A stretch of DNA of 64,000 bases from Chamaelirium japonicum (Eukaryota > Streptophyta > Magnoliopsida > Liliales > Melanthiaceae), in the NCBI GenBank assembly GCA_947650365.1, contig CANTAL010000024.1:1893001-1957000 (forward strand). The letters are read 5' to 3'. This document shows, piece after piece, positions 27,289 through 34,671 of this stretch; position 1 is the first letter of the stretch; every line of letters starts with the position of its first letter. The translations under genes and the position numbers were made by a program. The notes under the pieces are model-generated. The model saw only the letters and a program-made list of their open reading frames with translations, was not told the origin of the DNA and searched no databases.

Positions 27289-27546
27289 CGGGACCCACCG
27301 GCCCTGCCTAGTGGGCCCACGAGGACTATAGCGGGACCCACCGGCCCTGCTTGGTGGGCCCACGAGGGCTACAGCGGGACCCACCGGCCCTGCTTGGTGG
27401 GCCCACGAGGGTTACAGCGGGACCCACCGGCCCTACCTGATGGGCCCACGAGGATTACAGCGGGACCCACCGGCCCTGCCTGGTGGGCCCACGAGGACTA
27501 CAGCGGGACCCACCAGCCCTGCCTGGTGGACCCCCGAAGACAACCG
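27289..27546 (+). promoter_or_regulatory. Six 43-bp U3 repeats with TCP-type sites (5' LTR)
   Basis: Units start at 27,289, 27,332, 27,375, 27,418, 27,461 and 27,504, exactly 43 bp apart. Most units carry GGACCCAC, which fits the class I TCP consensus GGNCCCAC, and GTGGGCCCAC, which contains both class I (GGNCCCAC) and class II (GTGGNCCC) sites. The sixth unit is degenerate. The array lies 70-330 bp upstream of the TATA box, the usual place for an LTR enhancer. Binding by TCP factors is inferred from motif match only. Confidence 0.75.
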
Positions 27547-27618
27547 CAGGGCCCGCAACTTTACCTGGAGAATCCCCAGATACTACAGCAGAAACCGCCA
27601 TTCGCCACCCGGAATGCC

Positions 27619-27626
27619 TATAAATA
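27619..27626 (+). promoter_or_regulatory. TATA box of the 5' LTR
   Basis: TATAAATA preceded by GAATGCC, downstream of the U3 repeats. It is the best core promoter in the LTR and would drive the genomic and gag-pol RNA. Confidence 0.8.
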
Positions 27627-28039
27627 GCAGAGCCTTCGAATGTAAAAGGGATCCCCGATCCACAAATCTGATTTCCACTCTGAGATCTGACTTTCAGAAC
27701 CAGAGCTCTGGGATTTCAAACTTCCGATCTACCATCTCCCTTTGATCTTCTTTCAGAAAGATCAGTGTTTACAGTGATACTCGGCCTGTCGAGATCACTT
27801 CAACATAAGTGTTAGTGAATTCGGGTTGCACCCTATAGCACGGAGACGTAGGCTTCGGCTGAACTCCGAGATCACTTCTCGTGTCAAACTCTCTCTCTGA
27901 TTGCATCTCTCTGTTTACAAATCAAAAGCTTCAACTTCGATCAACAGATCGACCAACGATCTTCGACGTCAACACGAACATTCAATTGACTGGTGCTGCG
28001 AGAGTCTTCGGGTCGGCACGAAGATTTTCCCCTACAGTT

Positions 28040-28057
28040 TGGCGCCGTCTGTGGGAT
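28040..28057 (+). other. Primer-binding site
   Basis: TGGCGCCGTCTGTGGG starts three bases after the LTR end. The leading TGG pairs with the CCA end of a tRNA, and TGGCGCC is common in plant gypsy elements. I do not assign the tRNA species. Confidence 0.8.
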
Positions 28058-28183
28058 CCGAGCGAGAAGCTGTGTTCTCTCTTTACTTCAACTACCAGAT
28101 CAATAGCCAAACTTCCTCGCCCCCTCGGTTGATCAGACAACTGATCGGACGTCGGCAATCTCGTTGTACCCTTCGCACTCTGA

Positions 28184-30652
28184 ATGGCGAGAACCAAACA
28201 TCAGGGCCAACCAGAAGGAAGTAACACTCAACATCAACCTCGTCCTGAGACTCGTTCAATGAGTCAAAGGCTCAACTTCGGGCAACCCCTTGCTGTTCCC
28301 GAGATGGGGGTTCATTCAGGAAGCGGGAGATCGGTCGATCGACCGATCGCCCCTCATCCTCATCAATCAATTGGGCAGACTGTCCCTGCTCCTGCTGAAG
28401 ATCCTCCATCGACTTACCAGATCTCTGCAATCGATTTCCAACTACTCCAATTGGCGAAGCAAAACGCCACCCTCACTGCTGAGAGGGATGCTCTGAAGAA
28501 GGCAGCTTCCGAAGCTGGAATTGCTATTCCGATCCCCTCCGCAAGTGAGAGGGTTGATCCTCCTCGACATTCAATTTACTCCGAACAACGGAGGTCAATG
28601 GGCACTGATGCTCTCGAGAGAATTCGACGCGACCCAACTCCCTCTGCTGCTCCTTGGAAGCAGAGTGTTTGGGATCGTCTTGAAGACGAGTCCTCCCAAT
28701 CTTCATCTGGTCGTAACTGCGACAAAAGAGCACCATCGAAGCTCAACCTGCCAAGGAAGCACCAAATGAAAGGCGCTCCTTCAAAGAGTAGAGTCTCCCC
28801 TTCCATTCCACTCCAACGTGGACTTGGATCGGACCTTCGACATCGACTTCGACCGGCAAACACTTCAATACCAGAGCAAGACCTTACGATCTTGCCTCTT
28901 GACCCACCTCTAGGTCGAGGACATGGTCGTAGGGATGGGTATTCCTCTGCCGGACCTCTACATCGAAGTCTCTTCGATACCACCTTTCCAAGAGGATGGA
29001 GAACTCCTATCCTCCCCAAATTCAACTGTATCAGAGGAGATCCAAGCCTCCATATACTTGCCTTCAAGCAAGCTCTAACGCCACACGAAGAGGAAAACAA
29101 CGTGCTCTGCCGCACCTTCGCGGGAAGTCTCGACGAGCCTTCACTCGACTGGTATCACAACCTCCGAGCTGGATCCATTACCCAGTTCGGTGTTTTGGCT
29201 AACCTCTTTGTGCAGCATTACCAGCTCAACCTGAAACCCGAGAAGAAGCTCGACTCTCTATATCGACTAAGGATGGGTGCAGATGAGACTCTCCGCAGCT
29301 TCACGAGGAGGTTTCGCAACGAGCATGCTGCTCTCTCTGGAAGGCATCTGGATGATGAAGCCATCATGTTGGCTTTCCAGAACGCTCTCCGCTTCGATCT
29401 ACACATCTACAACGACTTCATCCGCAATCCCCCTCCTTCTCTGGGAGCTATGTTCGATCGAATTCAGAGGGAGATTGAGGTGGAAGACGATCAAGTCGCT
29501 CGAAAAGGGCGAGAAACTAAGAGAAGGCCTGCTGAAAGAGAAGCACCTAAATATGCTGCAAAGGCTCACAACACTGAAGCAGCAGCCCCTCCGGCCAACA
29601 AAAGATCAAAGAATGATGGGCGTCGATCTCCAACGAAGACCACTTTCACCGAGTGGAACATGCCAGTCGAGCAGATACTCGACCGCATTCAACACGAAGA
29701 GTTCGTTCGGAGGCCTAATCCTCTTCAGCCGAATTCCAAATTCACAGCAGACAAGACAGTCTACTGTGACTTCCATCGAAGTCATGGCCATTCCACCGAT
29801 CGGTATTTTCGGCTGAAATTCCATCTTGAAGACCTATTGCGAGAAGGCCATCTTCAAGAGTTCGTTAGAGGCGGACACAATCAACATCGGACCTCTGCAA
29901 AGGGGAAAGAAGTGTGTTGGATACATCAAATCTCCTCTAACCGGCAAACTATCTCTGTGAATGCCAATGTTTTTGGTATTCATGGAACGTTGCACAATCA
30001 AAGTCTGACTGGGAAAGAGGTGGATCGCCAAGTTCGACGCATCTTCCACGTTCGTTCTACTGCGAGCAAAGAAGATACCTGGATCGAGAAACCCATCGAA
30101 GGTCTTTCTTGGCCATCAATCGTCTTCAACGACACTGATCTTCAAGGAGTCCATACTCCACATCGAGACCCTCTGGTCTTGAAACTCATTATCGACGGCA
30201 GCACTGTCAACCGGATCCTCATCGACACCGGAAGCTCCATCGATATTATGTTCTCAGACTGTTTCAAACGTCTGGGACATAAGTATCAAAGCCTCGACGT
30301 CGTCCCGACTGTGATCACCGGCTTCAATGGTGAACAGAGCATCACAGTGGGCGAATCCAGATTTACTATCGACCTCAGCCGAGAGACTCGAGTCTCGGTG
30401 AGGTTTGCAATCGTCGAAGGAATGTCTAGTTACAACGCCATTCTTGGGCGACCATTCCTCCATCAGATCAATGCCATCTCCTCCTCTTACCATCAACTAC
30501 TCAAGTTTGCAACTGGAGAAGGCATCGTCTGCATTCGAGGCGATCAGCAAGCTGGAAGATCTTGTGAAGCTGCTGCTGCTAAAACAGATCGAAAGATCAA
30601 TATTGCTCCTCCAAAGCGGCCACGAGATGAAGCTGGTCCCTCTTCTAAATAG
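28184..30652 (+). CDS. gag-pro: Gag-protease part of the Tat polyprotein
   Basis: 822 residues from the first good ATG after the primer site to a TAG. Residues about 285-402 form the retrotransposon Gag region (FAGSLDEPSLDWYHNL and surroundings), which builds the particle. A short coiled-coil-like stretch lies near residues 87-110. A zinc-knuckle-like motif of the Tat type (C-x2-H-x3-HGH) lies near 527-541, but the last expected Cys is Tyr (541, TAT). The aspartic protease shows the active-site DTGSS at residues 681-685 and the conserved ILGRPFLH near 769-776. The frame continues directly into reverse transcriptase after the stop, in the same phase. The stop context UAG CAA UCA fits the readthrough consensus, so Gag-Pro could be the major product and Gag-Pro-Pol the minor one. 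Simple decay of a Gln codon is the alternative. Confidence 0.93.
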   Translation: MARTKHQGQPEGSNTQHQPRPETRSMSQRLNFGQPLAVPEMGVHSGSGRSVDRPIAPHPHQSIGQTVPAPAEDPPSTYQISAIDFQLLQLAKQNATLTAERDALKKAASEAGIAIPIPSASERVDPPRHSIYSEQRRSMGTDALERIRRDPTPSAAPWKQSVWDRLEDESSQSSSGRNCDKRAPSKLNLPRKHQMKGAPSKSRVSPSIPLQRGLGSDLRHRLRPANTSIPEQDLTILPLDPPLGRGHGRRDGYSSAGPLHRSLFDTTFPRGWRTPILPKFNCIRGDPSLHILAFKQALTPHEEENNVLCRTFAGSLDEPSLDWYHNLRAGSITQFGVLANLFVQHYQLNLKPEKKLDSLYRLRMGADETLRSFTRRFRNEHAALSGRHLDDEAIMLAFQNALRFDLHIYNDFIRNPPPSLGAMFDRIQREIEVEDDQVARKGRETKRRPAEREAPKYAAKAHNTEAAAPPANKRSKNDGRRSPTKTTFTEWNMPVEQILDRIQHEEFVRRPNPLQPNSKFTADKTVYCDFHRSHGHSTDRYFRLKFHLEDLLREGHLQEFVRGGHNQHRTSAKGKEVCWIHQISSNRQTISVNANVFGIHGTLHNQSLTGKEVDRQVRRIFHVRSTASKEDTWIEKPIEGLSWPSIVFNDTDLQGVHTPHRDPLVLKLIIDGSTVNRILIDTGSSIDIMFSDCFKRLGHKYQSLDVVPTVITGFNGEQSITVGESRFTIDLSRETRVSVRFAIVEGMSSYNAILGRPFLHQINAISSSYHQLLKFATGEGIVCIRGDQQAGRSCEAAAAKTDRKINIAPPKRPRDEAGPSSK

Positions 30653-30658
30653 CAATCA
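30650..30658 (+). promoter_or_regulatory. Possible leaky stop codon (UAG CAA UCA)
   Basis: The in-frame TAG between protease and reverse transcriptase is followed by CAA TCA. This matches the UAG-CAR-YYA context known from tobamovirus replicase readthrough and described for the plant retroelement SIRE1. No frame change is needed to enter pol. Readthrough here is inferred, not shown; a C-to-T change in an ancestral CAG would give the same picture. Confidence 0.5.
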
Positions 30659-31702
30659 AAGGAGATTCCGCTGACCGAACCTCCGCCAATCGAATGGGAA
30701 GCATCACCTTCAATTGAAGAAATCATCCCGATCAACATAGGCAGCGGAGATCTCCCTCGACAAACATTTATTGGTACCGGTCTTAGCGACGTAGAAGCGC
30801 AAGACATGGTATCCTTCCTCCAGTCCAATATCGACGTCTTCGCATGGTGCTTCGAAGACATGCCTGGGATCAATCCAGATGACGCTTGTCACCGACTTGC
30901 AATCAAAGAAGAGGTGAAGCCCATCAAGCAAAAGCCTCGCACCATTCGACCAGAGCTGCAAGTTGCTGTTCAAGAAGAAATTACCAAGCTACTCGCAGCC
31001 GGATTCATCCGAGAAATAGAGTATCCAACTTGGATCTCTAATATAGTGGCTGTTCCAAAGAAGAATGGGAAAGTCAGAGTCTGCATCGACTTTACCAATC
31101 TCAACAAGGCTTGCCCCAAAGATCCTTTTCCCATGCCAAGGATAGATAGACTCGTCGACGCCACTGCTGGCCACGAGCTGTTGTCTTTCATGGATGGGTA
31201 TTCTGGGTACAATCAAATTCCTCTTCACGCCGATGATCAAGAGAAAACGTGTTTTGTGACTAGCCGAGGTCTCTACTGTTACAATGTCATGCCATTTGGC
31301 CTCAAAAATGCTGGTTCCACCTATCAAAGGTTAGTCACCAAAATATTCGAAGATCAGATCGGTCGCAACGTCGAAGTCTATGTCGATGATCTCCTCACCA
31401 AGAGTTCCGTTCGGAGCAAACATCTATCTGATCTGGCTGAAACCTTCCAAGTCCTTCGAAAGTATCGAATGAAGCTCAATCCAGCCAAGTGCGCCTTCGG
31501 AGTTCAATCTGGCAAATTCCTGGGTCATCTTGTGACCAGGAGAGGTATTGAAGCCAATCCTGATCAAATTCGAGCCATCATCGATATGCCTTCACCTACA
31601 AATCGAAAAGAAGTTCAACGCCTCACTGGAAGGTTAGCAGCACTCAATCGATTCATTTCAAAATCTTCCGACAAATACAAGCCCCTCTTCGACAAATTAT
31701 GA
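30653..31702 (+). pseudogene. pol: Reverse transcriptase segment of pol, closed by a premature TGA
   Basis: 349 residues in the gag frame. All hallmarks of a gypsy reverse transcriptase are visible: the Tat-type start DVFAWCFEDMPGI, the substrate-binding stretch GKVRVCIDFTNLNKACPKD, FMDGYSGYNQIPL with the first catalytic Asp, MPFGLKNAGSTYQR, and the catalytic YVDDL at 31,379-31,393, then KCAFGV and GKFLGHLVTRRGI of the thumb and connection. The segment ends at TGA (31,700-31,702), exactly where relatives continue into the RNase H linker. One C-to-T change of a CGA codon would explain this stop. Its catalytic residues look intact. Confidence 0.93.
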
Positions 31703-32194
31703 AAGGCGGATACATCCGGCTGGAGTCCAATCTGTGAAGAGGCATTTCAAAGCATCAAGAAATATCTGGTGCAAGCTCCTATCCTGACTGCTCCACTTCC
31801 AAAAGAAGACTTGTGGCTCTACCTTGCCGTGACCGATCAAGCAATCAGCGCGGTCTTAGTCAGTAGAAGAGAAGGCATCGAACATCCAGTCTACTACATC
31901 AGCCACACACTTCTTCCGGCTGAGACTCGCTACTCAAAAACTGAGAAGGTCATCTTGGCCTTGCTCACTGCTTCGCGTCGTCTTCAACCGTACTTCGTCT
32001 CCCACCAGATTACTGTCATTTCAGAACACTCACTCAAAGATATCATTGACAAAGCTGGTCGAGCTGGTCGAATGACCAAATGGGTGATCGAAATGAGCTC
32101 CCTGGGGATTCAGTTCGAATCTCGCACTTCTATCAAAGGTCAAGCAATTGCTGATTTTCTAGCTGACTTTCCAGTTGAAGACCCCATCATTTAG
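31703..32194 (+). pseudogene. pol: First (degenerate) RNase H segment of pol
   Basis: 163 residues in frame between a TGA and a TAG. It resembles the RNase H that directly follows gypsy reverse transcriptase: APLPKEDLWLYLAVTDQAIS, then PVYYISHTLLPAETRYSKTEK and KWVIEMSSLGIQF. The usual first catalytic Asp of the L-x-TDAS-type motif is replaced in LYLAVTDQ, as is typical of Tat elements that gained a second RNase H. It probably acts as a structural connection domain. The closing TAG (32,192-32,194) is followed by GAAGAG, which is not a readthrough context, so it is most likely a loss-of-function change. Confidence 0.85.
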
Positions 32195-34033
32195 GAAGAG
32201 GATGTCGACATGCGCTTGGAAGATGAGGATACTCCTCCGATCAATCCTGCAACAAAAATTGATCCAAGTCTTGAAGTTATTTCTGCAACTCCTCCATGGA
32301 AGCTTTATACTGATGGAGCATCAAGTTCGATCGGTTCGGGAACTGGGATATTCTTAATATCCCCCGAACTCGATCATCTCCAGAAGGCCACTCTCCTTGG
32401 GTTTAATGCCACCAACAACGAAGCTGAATATGAAGCACTCATTTCCGGACTCGAAATGGCAGAATCTCTGGGGGTAGATCGGATCATCATATACAGCGAC
32501 TCCCAACTGATCATAAGGCAAATCAATGGAGAGTACACAGCTCGAGAAGAAAGAATGCAACTCTACTTGGCCTTAGTACGACGTCTTCAACAACGTTTTA
32601 CTAGCGCTGAATTCATTCAAATCCCCAGAGCAGAGAACCGAGAAGCAGATGCCTTAGCTAATGCTGCCTCAGTTCTTGGAGACTCACTCGGAGGAAGGCA
32701 AATACAGATCGATTATCAAGAAGTACCCAAGACCATCCCCGATCAACAGATTCTTACTACTACAAAAGGATCTGGGGGTGGAGATCAGCTTGAAGATTGG
32801 AGACGACCAATTCTTGACTTCTTCAAACATGGCAAAATGCCAGAAGATCCAAATCAAGCCCGAAGGCTTCAAAGGAAGCTCCCATGCTACACTTTACAAG
32901 GTGAAGATTTATATTTCAAATCTCACAGCGGGATGTTACTCAAGTGCCTTGGTCCTGAACAAGCACAGGCAATCCTGATTGATATCCACTCCGGAGCTTG
33001 TGGAAATCATTCAGGAGGAAGATCCCTTGAAGCCAAGACGAAGCTACAAGGGTACTACTGGCCAACAATGGCAAAGGATGCTCAACAAGTCGTTCAAAGA
33101 TGCGAGCCTTGCCAACGACACGCTCGAGCTATCCATCTCCCTGCAGATGAACTTCATCAATTATCAAGTCCTTGGCCTTTCCATCAATGGGGGTTAGATT
33201 TCTTGGGTCCTTTCCCTCCAACTCCAAGCAAGAAGAAATATCTACTGCTGGCTACTGATTACTTCACCAAATGGGTAGAAGCTGTGCCCCTCTTTCGAGA
33301 GACTGACGACGAAGTGATCAAATTCATTCGGCACAACATCTTCTCAAGATTTGGCACACCTCAAGTTCTTGTTGCTGATAATGGAGCTCAATTTGACTCA
33401 GACAAATTCCGAGAGTTCTGTCTGAACAACGGTATCAAGTTATTCTATTCAACTCCAAGATATCCTCAATGCAATGGTCAAGTTGAAGCCTCAAAAAGAT
33501 CTATACTTGATATACTCAAGAAGAAACTCAACGACAAGAAAGGATTGTGGGAGCAAGTCCTACCTGAAGTTCTTTGGGGGTATCGCACAACTCCGAGAAG
33601 ATCAACAGGGTTCTCACCCTTCCGTCTAACATATGGATCAGAAGCAATACTCCCAACAGAAAATATATCTAGTACTTTGAAGACCAAAGCTGTTGAAGAA
33701 GGAGTCAATGAAGAACTTCGGATCAATGATCTAGACTTCTCTGAAGAACTACGAGATCTAGCATCACTTCGTGTGGCCAAATATCAACAGAAGATCAAAA
33801 GAGCCTATGACAAGAAAGTCCACAAGAGACAGTTCCCAGTGGGTAGTTTAGTTCTCAGAGCAGTTTTCTACAATACCAAAGAGCACAGCAGTGGAAAGCT
33901 TGCTCCCAACTGGGAAGGTCCATATATCATTGAGTCAGTTGGAGGCAAAGGTTCTTACAGACTGATCACACCAGAAGGAGATAGATTGCCTCGAGCTTGG
34001 AATTCTAGACACCTCAAGTTGTTCTATCCATAA
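32195..34033 (+). pseudogene. pol: Archaeal-type RNase H and integrase segment of pol
   Basis: 612 residues, same frame as gag. The RNase H keeps all four acidic catalytic residues: Asp in LYTDGASS (32,312), Glu in NNEAEYEAL (32,426), Asp in YSDSQL (32,498) and Asp in READALA (32,648). The integrase follows. It has an HHCC zinc finger (His pair in HSGACGNHSGG, Cys pair in CEPC), and a catalytic triad of Asp in WGLDFLGP (33,197), Asp in VADNGAQF (33,377) and Glu in GQVEAS (33,485). The last two are separated by exactly 35 residues, the classic D,D35E. A GPY/F-type C-terminal module (WEGPYII) ends the frame at TAA. It lacks its own start and can only be made as part of the polyprotein. Confidence 0.93.
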
Positions 34034-34049
34034 TGTAAATTCTGTGATG

Positions 34050-34055
34050 AATAAA
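34050..34055 (+). terminator. AATAAA shortly behind pol
   Basis: A canonical-looking polyadenylation hexamer lies 17 bases after the pol stop. It may end short sense transcripts before the antisense region; full-length RNA would have to ignore it and end in the 3' LTR. Confidence 0.3.
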
Positions 34056-34157
34056 AATCTCTTTCAAATGTTCAAGTGTACAAGTGTTCTGATTTTCAAT
34101 CCAAGTTCTGAAGCAGTTTCAAGTTATCCATATTCAAATTACCAGGTCTTTTAACAA

Positions 34158-34452
34158 GTTTGGGTGTTAGGGTTGCGACCCAACCCCTTACTAGCAAATG
34201 TTAAAAACTGACCATTTTCAAGTTACCAGGTCTTAACATGTTTGGGTGTTAGAGTTGCGACTCGACCCCTTACTAGCGAATGTTAAACTGACCTTCGAAA
34301 TTCAATATCCAATTTCAATCAATTCGATATCGTCTAACAGGTTTGGGAGTTTGAGTTGCGACTCGACCCCTTACATTCAAAAGTTATTCGAATTCAAATT
34401 CAATTTTCAAAGTTACAAGTTTGGGTGATTGAGTAGCGACTCAACCCCTTAC
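34158..34452 (+). repeat. Four diverged spacer repeats behind pol
   Basis: The word GTTTGGGTGTTAG followed by TTGCGACTCGACCCCTTAC recurs at about 34,158, 34,239, 34,339 and 34,418, with spacings of 81, 100 and 79 bp. Copies differ by a few bases. The spacer 34,034-34,671 contains no credible reading frame. Confidence 0.75.
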
Positions 34453-34671
34453 ATTCAAGTATATGCGTATTCAAATTACGTTCAAATTTATGAATACTCA
34501 ATCATGTCAAATAGCATTCCAGAACTCAACATTCAAAGACATTCAACTCAAAAGAAGTGCAAGTTTCAAATACCAAAAAGATGTCTTCTATTATCATCAA
34601 AATATGTCAGATACAAGGAGCTGTTACATTTCAAAAATTCACAAGTACAACAACAAAGAAGAAGAAAAGTC

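Larger units (their letters stand above)
27258..28036 (+). repeat. 5' LTR of the Tat element (779 bp)
   Basis: Begins TGTGGG and ends CCTACA; the other LTR ends CCCACA, which gives the perfect 6-bp terminal inverted repeat. I compared both LTRs along their length and found only this one difference (T at 28,034). U3 holds six GC-rich 43-bp repeats. A TATA box at 27,619 predicts transcription starting near 27,650, so R and U5 fill the remaining 380-390 bp. Confidence 0.97.

Noticed and set aside
27151-27745. Pro/Gly-rich frames of 158 and 101 codons in the 5' LTR, repeated at 40,472-41,048
   Set aside because: They run through U3 tandem repeats and across the LTR border and are present only because of the GC-rich 43-bp unit.
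28524-29115. Minus-strand frames of up to 179 codons inside gag
   Set aside because: Shadow frames opposite a well-supported Gag frame, with no recognisable domain.
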